This document shows, piece after piece, positions 32,210 to 38,674 of a DNA stretch of 38,674 nt. The stretch lies in assembly GCA_034002405.1 (NCBI GenBank), contig JAVFAS010000032.1:1-38674 (forward strand), written 5' to 3'. Source of the DNA: SZUA-365 sp034002405. GTDB lineage: Bacteria; Bacteroidota; Ignavibacteria; SZUA-365. The translations under genes and the position numbers were made by a program. Every line of letters begins with the position of its first letter. Position 1 is the stretch's first letter. The notes below the pieces were generated by a model. The model made no database searches and had not been told where the DNA came from. It saw only the letters and a list, made by a program, of their open reading frames with translations.

Positions 32210-32694
32210 ATGGTCGACCGCTGCATTTGTTTTTCCAAAACCTTCGCCGAACTCAAGGAGATCGCCCTGCGGCATCGCGCCGACACCGTCACGGCCCTGC
32301 AAGGAAAAACGGAGTTTGGCCTCCGCTGCGGTCTGTGCAAACCCTATGTCGCGCGCATGCTGGACACCGGCCAGACCGAGTTCGCGCCGGTGCGCAGCAG
32401 CAACACGCACCCGATCGAGATGCTCGACGCGATGGAAACCGGCGAGCAGGNNNNNNNNNNNNNNNNNNNNNNNNNNNNNNNNNNNNNNNNNNNNNNNNNN
32501 NNNNNNNNNNNNNNNNNNNNNNNNNNNNNNNNNNNNNNNNNNNNNNNNNNCGCTGCGGTCTGTGCAAACCCTATGTCGCGCGCATGCTGGACACCGGCCA
32601 GACCGAGTTCGCGCCGGTGCGCAGCAGCAACACGCACCCGATCGAGATGCTCGACGCGATGGAAACCGGCGAGCAGGGGGAATACACGCCGTAG
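32210..32694 (+). CDS. BFD-like [2Fe-2S] protein, split by an assembly artefact
   Basis: If the 100-N gap and one copy of the duplicated 127 bases are removed, a continuous 85-residue protein results: MVDRCICFSKTFAELKEIAL at the start and METGEQGEYTP at the end. It has C5-x-C7-x32-C40-x2-C43, the cysteine pattern of bacterioferritin-associated ferredoxin and BFD-like [2Fe-2S] domains (C-x-C-x31-33-C-x-x-C). Such proteins bind one [2Fe-2S] cluster and act in iron release or as small electron carriers/regulators. ATG 32183 in the same frame is an alternative start (nine more residues). It is divergent from the multihaem cytochrome gene, so a shared response to iron or redox state is plausible. 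As assembled, the frame runs through N and appears falsely long. Confidence 0.75.
32324..32677. other. 127-bp duplication around a 100-N gap (assembly artefact)
   Basis: Bases 32324-32450 and 32551-32677 are identical over 127 positions, separated by exactly 100 N (32451-32550). 127 is a usual maximal k-mer length in de Bruijn assemblers, so two contigs that overlap by one k-mer were scaffolded instead of merged. The biological sequence almost surely has one copy and no gap. Confidence 0.95.
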
Positions 32695-32715
32695 CCACGG
32701 CCGGTCCCCTCACGA

Positions 32716-32751
32716 CGATCCCGCGATGGAATGCGATCCCGCGATGGAATG
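32716..32751 (+). repeat. 18-bp perfect tandem doublet
   Basis: CGATCCCGCGATGGAATG is present at 32716-32733 and again at 32734-32751, between the BFD-like gene stop and the hydrolase gene stop (convergent). A CCACC-GGGG-GGTGG hairpin follows near 32757-32770 without a T-run. Confidence 0.93.
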
Positions 32752-32772
32752 CGATGCCACCGGGGGGTGGAA

Positions 32773-33453
32773 TCAAAACACCACGATATGTTCGTTCTGC
32801 CGGCGGGGGTCGTCGGGAAGCATCCCGTACATGTGCCGATGGAGGAAAGCGCGGATATCGCGTGTTTCATCGCTGCTGACGCGATGGGCGGTGTCGTATT
32901 CATGGTACTCGACGTCATACCCCATCGCGGTGAGCACCCGATGGTTCTCGCGTCCGATCTCGATGCCGAGGATCTGGTCGCGCGTCCCGTGCGCGAGAAA
33001 TACCGGAATGCGTCGGTTCGCCTCATGCGCCTCGGCGGCGAGACGTTCGGGATGGACCACATAGCCCGACAGCGCGACCACGCCACCGAGTCGGACGGGA
33101 TGCCGCAGCGCCATGTCGACGGCCATGACCGCGCCCTGGGAGAATCCCACGAGAAAGACATTTTCCGGCGCCACGCCGTCGTCGATCTGCGCGGCGACGA
33201 GATCGCTGATCAGGTCGCGGCTCCGCTGGATCTCCGCCATGTCGCGTCGTTCGTTGTCGTACCACCAGTGCACGTCGGGTGCGGAGGGCACGGCATAGGT
33301 CGCGGACGGCAGCACCCAGCGGGTGTGCAGAAAGCCCATTTGCCGCACGAAGGGAAAGAACGCATACTTGTTCGCGTTGCGTCCGTGCAAGCCGATCATC
33401 GCATGGTCGGCACGGTCGAGATTCTCGGGGAACGTCAAGTAATCGAGTTTCAT
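32773..33453 (-). CDS. Alpha/beta-hydrolase (carboxylesterase/phospholipase family)
   Basis: A 226-residue cytoplasmic hydrolase of the Abhydrolase_2 type. The catalytic triad is visible: S105 in GFSQG, D159 in HGTRDQILG and H190 in DTAHRVS; the oxyanion region is MIGLHGRNAN. No signal peptide is present. The family includes small carboxylesterases, lysophospholipases and acyl-protein thioesterases; the substrate is not predictable. The ATG at 33453 gives the usual N-terminal length. The gene lies 3' to 3' with the BFD-like gene and 112 bases downstream of the phenylalanine hydroxylase gene on the same strand. A partial dyad (TTATCCGGATATA) is just upstream. Confidence 0.85.
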   Translation of the reverse strand: MKLDYLTFPENLDRADHAMIGLHGRNANKYAFFPFVRQMGFLHTRWVLPSATYAVPSAPDVHWWYDNERRDMAEIQRSRDLISDLVAAQIDDGVAPENVFLVGFSQGAVMAVDMALRHPVRLGGVVALSGYVVHPERLAAEAHEANRRIPVFLAHGTRDQILGIEIGRENHRVLTAMGYDVEYHEYDTAHRVSSDETRDIRAFLHRHMYGMLPDDPRRQNEHIVVF

Positions 33454-33565
33454 ATCTTGTTATCCGGATATATCGCAGGCGCGCGCGCGTCGCGACGCAC
33501 GTTCCTGCCGGGCATGTCGTCAGGCGTACCGGGCGGCATGCCGCGCGCGTGGCCGTTCGGGTGCG

Positions 33566-34408
33566 TCAGGCATTCCACCCCTTGACGCGCGCCCAGTCGC
33601 GGAATTCCTCGTTGAGCTGTTCAAAGCTGTCGATGGCGAAGAGGATGGGCTGCAGATGCCACACCTCGTAGTCCTGCGCGCCCAGACGATCGGGCGCGAA
33701 GGGAATCACCTCCACCGCGTCGGAGAGTGAATGCAGCACTTCCTTTGGTGATGACAGAATCCCCGCGCCGTAAATGCGCCGTCCTTCGGGCGTGTTGATG
33801 AGGCCGAATTCGACGGTGAACCAGTAGAAACGCTCCAGCGCACGGATGTCCTTCGGATCACGCACGCGCAGATAGGTTTGCGCGAAGGACTGGAAAAAGC
33901 GGCAGAAAAACGGATTGGTGAGCGTCGGCATATGACCGAAGATGTCGTGGAAGCAGTCCGGTGCCGGGGTGTACTCGATTTCCTCCGGCTGGCGGATGTA
34001 ATCGGTCGAGGGGAAATGCGCCCGCGCCATGAAGCCGAGGAAGTCGTTGGTATCGAGTAGTCCCGGAATGCGCGCGATGCGCCACCCGACCATTTCGTCG
34101 AGCTTCACACTGATGTCGCGCAGCCCGGGAATGCGATCCGCGCCGAGTCCGAGCAGCCGCGCCCCTTCGAGGTACTCGGCACAGGCGCGACCGGGGAGTT
34201 CGCGCGCCTGGCGCTCGTAGAGCGTGCGCCAGGTCTGGTGATCGTGCGCTGGATAGTCGGGATATTCGATCGCCTCATGCTCGGGCACGGGACCCTCGAG
34301 TGTGATCGGAATGCAGCGCGGATCGACATCTGCCTGCTCGGCATACGCTGCGTAGGCGGACCGCGAGAAATCCTCTTCCTCGCCCTGTATCGGTCGTTGG
34401 TCTTCCAT
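33566..34408 (-). CDS. phhA: Phenylalanine 4-monooxygenase
   Basis: A 280-residue non-haem iron hydroxylase that converts phenylalanine to tyrosine with tetrahydropterin and O2. ATG 34408 is chosen because GGAGG lies about eight bases upstream on the minus strand; two nearer ATGs and the longer frame (which would translate the 7-bp repeat) are less likely. Iron ligands are H154 and H159 in DCFHDIFGHMP and E200 in WFTVEFGLI; the His-His and His-Glu spacings (5 and 46 for the first His) equal those of the Chromobacterium enzyme. The pterin-contact region HFPSTDYIRQPEEIEYTPAP is intact. There is no regulatory ACT domain, as in other bacterial forms. A pterin-4a-carbinolamine dehydratase is not seen nearby. 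Confidence 0.95.
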   Translation of the reverse strand: MEDQRPIQGEEEDFSRSAYAAYAEQADVDPRCIPITLEGPVPEHEAIEYPDYPAHDHQTWRTLYERQARELPGRACAEYLEGARLLGLGADRIPGLRDISVKLDEMVGWRIARIPGLLDTNDFLGFMARAHFPSTDYIRQPEEIEYTPAPDCFHDIFGHMPTLTNPFFCRFFQSFAQTYLRVRDPKDIRALERFYWFTVEFGLINTPEGRRIYGAGILSSPKEVLHSLSDAVEVIPFAPDRLGAQDYEVWHLQPILFAIDSFEQLNEEFRDWARVKGWNA

Positions 34409-34490
34409 GGGCATTTCCTCCATCGGACTCGGGAATTCGGTGTCGGTTGTATTGGAGGGAATATAGTAAATTATTACGGGGGAGGCAGTT

Positions 34491-34528
34491 GGCTTTTGGC
34501 TTTTGGCTTTTGGCTTTTGGCTTTTGGC
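34491..34528 (+). repeat. 7-bp simple repeat in the phhA/arcA divergent promoter region
   Basis: Five perfect copies of GGCTTTT (34491-34525) followed by GGC lie in the 171-base spacer between the phenylalanine hydroxylase start (34408, minus) and the arginine deiminase start (34580, plus). Repeats of this kind change length by slippage, and here they would alter promoter spacing rather than a reading frame. AT-rich sequence (ATATAGTAAATTATTA, about 34460-34477) beside it may hold the promoter for the hydroxylase gene. Confidence 0.9.
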
Positions 34529-34579
34529 CAACGACCAACGGCCCTATCACGTCCTGAACACCACCGAACGAGCGTCACC

Positions 34580-35827
34580 ATGAGCACCATCTCGATCAAC
34601 TCCGAAATCGGCCGCCTTCGCAAGGTCATCCTGCATCAACCCGGAACGGAGATTGAACGCATGACGCCGTCGAACGCGGCGGAAGTACTGTACGACGACA
34701 TTCTCCATCTCCCGCGCGCGTTGCGCGAGCACAACCAGTTGGAGTTCGTGCTCGGACAGTTCTGCCAGACCTATGAACTGCTGGATCTGCTGCGTGACAT
34801 TCTCGCCCTGCCGGAAGCGCGGGCCGATCTGATTCCGCGCTACTGCGCCGCGGCGGGCTATCCCGACCTGAGCGACGAACTGCTCGCGCTCGACGACACG
34901 GATCTCGCCTTCCGTCTCATCCATGGCACGCGCAAGAAAAGCGACACCCTCGCCCGATATCTGAGCAACAGCATGTTCTCGTTGCCACCGCTGCCGAATT
35001 TCTTTTTCATGCGCGACGCCGCCATGTGCGTGCACGACCGCGTCATTACCGGATCGATGGCCAACCAGGTGCGCGTGGCCGAGGCCATCATCATGGAAAC
35101 CATCTTCACGTATCATCCGGAATTCCGCGCCGAAGGATTTTATTTCGACGGCACCGTGCAGGGCGCGGCCGATCTGACCATCGAGGGCGGGGACGTCCTC
35201 ATTCTCCGCGACGATGTCATCTGCATCGGCAACAGCGAGCGCACATCGATCTCGGGCATCGACACGCTGATTCGTTCCTTCGCGGAAGCGGGGAAGATCA
35301 AGCACATCATCGTCGTGGAAATGCCGAAAGCACGCGCGACGATTCACCTCGACATGATCTTCACCATGGTCGACCGCGACAAATGCGTGGTGTTCCCGCC
35401 GCTGATCATGGGGCCCCGCGCCTGCCGGGTGATTCATGTCATGGTGGCCGACAACAAGGTTCGCTCGATCGAAGACCGCAAGGATCTGCTCACCGCGCTG
35501 CGCCAGGTCGATCTCGAACTCGATCCCATCCCCTGCGGCGGCAGCGACCAGGTGCATCAGGAGCGCGAGCAGTGGACCTCGGGGGCGAACTTTTTCGCGC
35601 TCGCGCCCGGCCGCGTTATCGGCTATGGCCGCAACAAGCACACGTTCGAGGAACTCGGTCGCCGGGGCTTTCGCATCGTCCGATATTCCGAACTCCGGGA
35701 AGGACGCGTGCATCTCGCCGACGACGAACCCTGCGCCATTTCCATCGAAGGGGCGGAGCTCTCGCGCGGGGGCGGCGGCTGCCGCTGCATGACCCTGCCG
35801 GTGCTGCGCGATCCGGTCGCCTGGTAA
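34580..35827 (+). CDS. arcA: Arginine deiminase
   Basis: A 415-residue member of the guanidino-group modifying family; arginine deiminase hydrolyses arginine to citrulline and ammonia. The N-terminus ISINSEIGRLRKVILHQPG, the substrate-binding FFMRDAAMCVHD, IEGGDVLIL, HLDMIFTMVD (catalytic His) and GYGRNKHTFEELG are all in the expected order. The nucleophile is Cys403 in GGGGCRCMTLPVLRD. The usual GGPRCM has Pro replaced by Cys401, giving C-R-C, and the common FTRDP is here FMRDA; both are unusual but leave the catalytic residues in place. No arcB or arcC is nearby, so it may serve acid resistance or nitrogen release rather than ATP formation. It is divergent from the phenylalanine hydroxylase gene. 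Confidence 0.9.
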   Translation: MSTISINSEIGRLRKVILHQPGTEIERMTPSNAAEVLYDDILHLPRALREHNQLEFVLGQFCQTYELLDLLRDILALPEARADLIPRYCAAAGYPDLSDELLALDDTDLAFRLIHGTRKKSDTLARYLSNSMFSLPPLPNFFFMRDAAMCVHDRVITGSMANQVRVAEAIIMETIFTYHPEFRAEGFYFDGTVQGAADLTIEGGDVLILRDDVICIGNSERTSISGIDTLIRSFAEAGKIKHIIVVEMPKARATIHLDMIFTMVDRDKCVVFPPLIMGPRACRVIHVMVADNKVRSIEDRKDLLTALRQVDLELDPIPCGGSDQVHQEREQWTSGANFFALAPGRVIGYGRNKHTFEELGRRGFRIVRYSELREGRVHLADDEPCAISIEGAELSRGGGGCRCMTLPVLRDPVAW

Positions 35828-35975
35828 CGCCGTCCGGCAACAGTGGTGCGTTCCATTGCCTATCACGCGTGAACTGCGTATTGTTGAAGGATATGCCGTC
35901 ATTCGTGAATCCTCCTGATGCGGACGCTCATCCTACGGCATTGACGATTCGATTTTCGTTCAACAAGGAATATCC

Positions 35976-37316
35976 ATGACACATACGCCGAACACGCTCG
36001 TCCGCTTCATCACCCTGCCGGTGATGCTGCTTCTGCTCAATGCCTGCAGTTCCAATGGACAGGAACAGAGCAAGCTCGACACCCCGGAATGGACGCAATT
36101 CCGGACGCTCATGGCGCGCTACGACTCGATGACCACGGCCTTCGAGAAAATGGAAAAGGAGAACCCGGAATTCGCGAAGGATCCCCAGGCCTTTCTGGGT
36201 GAGGATCTGCAGAAATACTACGCGCTCATCCAGCAGCTGCAGGAAAGCGTGCCGAAAAACATCGGCGAGATGACGGATTTCCGCGGTTATTCGTACGAGG
36301 ACCTGCGCACGGTGAAATTCGGTGCCATCGTCGCCCAGCAGTATGCCGTGTTTCCGGGTATCAACGAGGAACTGCTGAAGAATGTGAAGAGTCCGGATTC
36401 CGTGCGTACGCTCAAGCTCGAAATCGCGCAGTTCGCGCTCACCAGCGGTGATCTCGCCAAGGGTGAGAAATACGCAAGTGATGATTTGCTCGCGGGCGCC
36501 GAACCGCTGCAGCGCGGATCGATCGAGAGCGCGTTTTCACAGGCCTATTTCGACGCGAAGAACAGCGACCGGGCACGGGAGTACGCCCTCCGCGCGGTGA
36601 AATCCTTCGGCGAGGCGCAGACCACCCTTCCCGCGGATGATCCGCAAGCCGCCGGGCAGAGGCAATGGATCCTCTCCCGCTACGCCGCGGTACTCGCGCC
36701 GCTGCTGCACGAACTGAAGGAATCCGGTGACGCGACGCGGATGAACGCCTTGATCGCGGACGCAAAAGCGCAGCTTCCCGCATCCGTGAACTGGACCGAT
36801 ATCCAGGCATCGGTCAACGAGTCCATGGCCGAAATCGCCAAGGAGCGCGAGGCGTTCGGAAAACCCGCCGCGAAATGGCAGGAACACGAATGGCTCGGTT
36901 CCTCACCGCTTTCCATCGAGGGACTGAAAGGCAAGGTCGTACTCATCGACTTCTTCGCCACCTGGTGCAAACCGTGCATCATGGCCTTCCCGCATATCCG
37001 CGAGTGGCAGAACACCTACGGCGACAAGGGCCTTGTCGTGATTGGTCTCACCACGTATCAGGGACGCTACGAAGGGAGCATGGTCAAGCCCGCCGAAGAA
37101 CTCGTGAAGCTCAAGGACGATTTCATGAAGAAGCATGAAATCACCTGGCCCGTGGGCGTGGAGAAAAACGGACGGCAGACCATGCTCGATTATAACGTCC
37201 AGGGGATTCCCCACGTCGTGCTCGTCGATCGCGCGGGCAAGGTCCAGTACGTGAAAGTCGGCGCCGCCGATTACGACAAGACGGAACGGAAGATCCAGCA
37301 GCTGCTGGCCGAATAA
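35976..37316 (+). CDS. TlpA-like thioredoxin-domain lipoprotein
   Basis: A 446-residue exported lipoprotein. The lipobox is LLLNAC with C24 as the lipidated cysteine. A long helical region (about 30-290, with TPR-like alternation such as RAREYALRAVKSFGEAQ) precedes a thioredoxin fold: GKVVLIDFFATWCKPCIMAF with the active site W330-C331-K-P-C334, and the cis-proline segment GIPHVVLVD. TlpA/ResA-type proteins reduce disulphides in the periplasm, often for cytochrome c maturation; here a multihaem cytochrome is encoded 4 kb away, but no direct link is shown. The start ATG 35976 follows an AAGGA stretch at good spacing. It lies 5 bases upstream of the SGNH hydrolase gene, so the two probably form an operon. 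Confidence 0.88.
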   Translation: MTHTPNTLVRFITLPVMLLLLNACSSNGQEQSKLDTPEWTQFRTLMARYDSMTTAFEKMEKENPEFAKDPQAFLGEDLQKYYALIQQLQESVPKNIGEMTDFRGYSYEDLRTVKFGAIVAQQYAVFPGINEELLKNVKSPDSVRTLKLEIAQFALTSGDLAKGEKYASDDLLAGAEPLQRGSIESAFSQAYFDAKNSDRAREYALRAVKSFGEAQTTLPADDPQAAGQRQWILSRYAAVLAPLLHELKESGDATRMNALIADAKAQLPASVNWTDIQASVNESMAEIAKEREAFGKPAAKWQEHEWLGSSPLSIEGLKGKVVLIDFFATWCKPCIMAFPHIREWQNTYGDKGLVVIGLTTYQGRYEGSMVKPAEELVKLKDDFMKKHEITWPVGVEKNGRQTMLDYNVQGIPHVVLVDRAGKVQYVKVGAADYDKTERKIQQLLAE

Positions 37317-37321
37317 CGGCC

Positions 37322-38380
37322 GTGTATCGTCTTTCCTTCATCCTTCTGTACCTCCTTCTGCCGCTGGGCGCGCTTCGCGCCCAGCCGGCACCGACGCCCC
37401 CCGTCCTTCCGGGCGGAGTATCGGACCGCGCGGTGGTGCGCGATACCGTGCTCGATGGTCTCCGGAATCTTGCGCCGCCGGAGAAGCTGCGCATCGTCGT
37501 CCTGGGATCCTCCACCGCCGCCGGACAGGGAGCGAGCGAGGAGGACAGTGCCTGGGTGTGGAAATATCGGACTTATCTCTCCGCTATCGACCCCGATTGG
37601 GAGGTGATCAATCTCGCCGTGGGCGGATACACCACCTATCAGGTACAGCCGACCGGATGGCAGTGGCCCGCGGGTCGTCCCCGTCCCGACACCGCGAAAA
37701 ACATCACCCATGCCCTGTCGCTTCATCCATCGGCCATCATCATCAATCTACCGACCAATGACGCGGCATCCGGTTTCAGCATCATCGAGCAGACCGAGAA
37801 TTTCGAGCGTCTATCGGCGGAGGCGTCGCGGGCGGGTATTCCGCTTTGGGTAAGCACCACGCAACCGCGGGACCTGCCGCTGGAGAAACGATGGAATCTG
37901 ATGACCATGCGCGACTGGATCGGCGAGCGTTTTCCCGATCGCGTGCTGGATTTCTGGACGGGACTCGCCACCGATGACGGGCTGATGCTCGATCACTACG
38001 ACAGGGGCGACGGGATTCACCTCAACGACGCGGGGCATGCCCTGCTCCTTACCCGCGTCCGTGATGAACACATTCCCGAACAGGTGACACGGATCAATTG
38101 GATCGCGCGCAATGCACCGCGGGCAGACGGTGTGCAGGTCTGGCCCAATCCGACGCGTGGCAGGGCAACCATCCACTTCTTCAATGGAGAATCCGGTCCG
38201 ATATCCCTCATCGTACAGGACCGCCTGGGACGCACCGTACTGCGCCAGGACGACCACTACGCCTTCAACGGCGATTTCACCACCGCACTCGATTTCGGAA
38301 CGCTGCCCTCGGGCAGCTACCTCCTGCTTCTCCACACCCCCCACGGTACCCGCCAGCACCCCCTCCTCCTCCTTCGCTGA
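37322..38380 (+). CDS. SGNH/GDSL-type hydrolase with T9SS sorting tail
   Basis: A 352-residue exported protein from a GTG start at 37322, five bases after the thioredoxin gene. The signal peptide is LSFILLYLLLPLGALRA. The SGNH catalytic blocks are S64 in VLGSSTAAGQG, Gly in NLAVGGYTT, N146 in NLPTND, and D230/H233 in GDGIHLND, so an esterase/lipase/acetylxylan-esterase type activity is likely. The last 80 residues (VQVWPNPTRGRATIHF, ISLIVQDRLGRTVL, LPSGSYLLLLHT) form a type A T9SS sorting domain that should direct it to the cell surface. A carbohydrate-deacetylating role is possible but unproven. The repeat cluster that fills the rest of the window starts immediately after the stop. Confidence 0.9.
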   Translation: MYRLSFILLYLLLPLGALRAQPAPTPPVLPGGVSDRAVVRDTVLDGLRNLAPPEKLRIVVLGSSTAAGQGASEEDSAWVWKYRTYLSAIDPDWEVINLAVGGYTTYQVQPTGWQWPAGRPRPDTAKNITHALSLHPSAIIINLPTNDAASGFSIIEQTENFERLSAEASRAGIPLWVSTTQPRDLPLEKRWNLMTMRDWIGERFPDRVLDFWTGLATDDGLMLDHYDRGDGIHLNDAGHALLLTRVRDEHIPEQVTRINWIARNAPRADGVQVWPNPTRGRATIHFFNGESGPISLIVQDRLGRTVLRQDDHYAFNGDFTTALDFGTLPSGSYLLLLHTPHGTRQHPLLLLR

Positions 38381-38402
38381 CCGCCCCGTACCGGCGCCCC
38401 AC

Positions 38403-38627
38403 CCGTACCGGCGAACCGCCCCGTAAGGGCGAACCGCCCATCCCGCCCCGCCCCGTACCGGCGAACCGCCCCGTACCGGCGAACCGCCCGTAAGGGCGAA
38501 CCGCCCATCCCAAGTACCACGGTCATCGCCAGTCGTAACAAGCCCAGCCAGTCCGGCGATCCTCATCCCTTCGTGTACGGTTCGCCCCTCCCGCCCCTCC
38601 CGCCCCGCCCCGTACCGGCGAACCGCC
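38403..38627 (+). repeat. Cluster of 18-bp units CCGTA(CC/AG)GGCGAACCGCC
   Basis: Units at 38403, 38421, 38453, 38471, 38488 and 38610 match CCGTACCGGCGAACCGCC or the variant with AG for CC; a partial unit lies at 38387 and an inverted fragment (TACGGTTCGCC) near 38574. Spacers are CATCCCGCCCCGCC-like. The core recurs at 18010-18025 and, inverted, at 20709-20726. The non-repeat stretch 38506-38572 and the end of the window show no gene. Confidence 0.93.
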
Positions 38628-38674
38628 CATCCCGACCGCGTCTATCCCATAACCAGCAGGCGGCGCACCAACCG

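Noticed and set aside
32316..32879. Frames crossing the third N gap
   Set aside because: They exist only because the 127-bp k-mer overlap was duplicated around 100 N; the real gene is the merged BFD-like frame.

Overview
The window is a high-GC draft scaffold with three runs of exactly 100 N (17774-17873, 20609-20708, 32451-32550). It probably comes from an FCB-group bacterium outside the classical low-GC Bacteroidetes, for example an Ignavibacteria/Kapaibacteria-like lineage. The reasons are three proteins with type IX secretion (T9SS) sorting tails, a Wzi-type outer-membrane protein, a Wzx/Wzy surface-polysaccharide locus, and frequent ATGA gene overlaps. The taxon is inferred; there is no rRNA gene in the window.

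Region 1 (3-23803) is a surface polysaccharide (capsule/EPS/O-antigen) locus. It runs: the C-terminus of a Wzz-like chain-length protein, Wzy-like polymerase/ligase, Wzx flippase, three glycosyltransferases, and, after a palindromic spacer, a tightly packed block. That block holds a complete candidate GDP-D-glycero-alpha-D-manno-heptose pathway (HddA kinase, HddC-like guanylyltransferase, GmhB-like phosphatase, GmhA-like isomerase) next to a transaldolase-family enzyme that could supply its substrate, sedoheptulose 7-phosphate. Interleaved are a nucleotide-sugar epimerase, an SDR, a Gfo/Idh/MocA oxidoreductase and a methyltransferase. Then come a methyltransferase-GT2 fusion and a GT-C membrane transferase. 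Past a repeat-filled convergent spacer are a minus-strand methyltransferase, the initiating polyprenyl glycosyl-1-phosphate transferase, a second GT-C transferase and the Wzi-like protein. Together they give priming, sugar activation, assembly, flipping, polymerisation and surface attachment.

Region 2 (23804-29262) has a secreted BNR/sortilin-type beta-propeller protein with a T9SS tail, a bidirectional terminator, rho, an OsmC-family protein, and a roughly 760-base non-coding stretch with short repeats and a possible structured RNA.

Region 3 (29263-38674) carries an outer-membrane barrel protein, a five-CxxCH cytochrome c with a T9SS-like tail, a divergent BFD-like [2Fe-2S] protein (split by an assembly artefact), an alpha/beta-hydrolase, divergent phenylalanine hydroxylase and arginine deiminase, a TlpA-like lipoprotein and a T9SS-tailed SGNH hydrolase. 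The window ends in a dense repeat cluster.

The most unusual global property is the number of short tandem repeats. They fill spacers (8 bp x more than 50, 17 bp x 5, 7 bp x 5, several 16-24 bp doublets), and two lie in frame inside coding genes. The clearest is a 48-bp doublet inserted in a glycosyltransferase. A dispersed element with core CCGTAnnGGCGAACC occurs at three loci and borders scaffold gaps.
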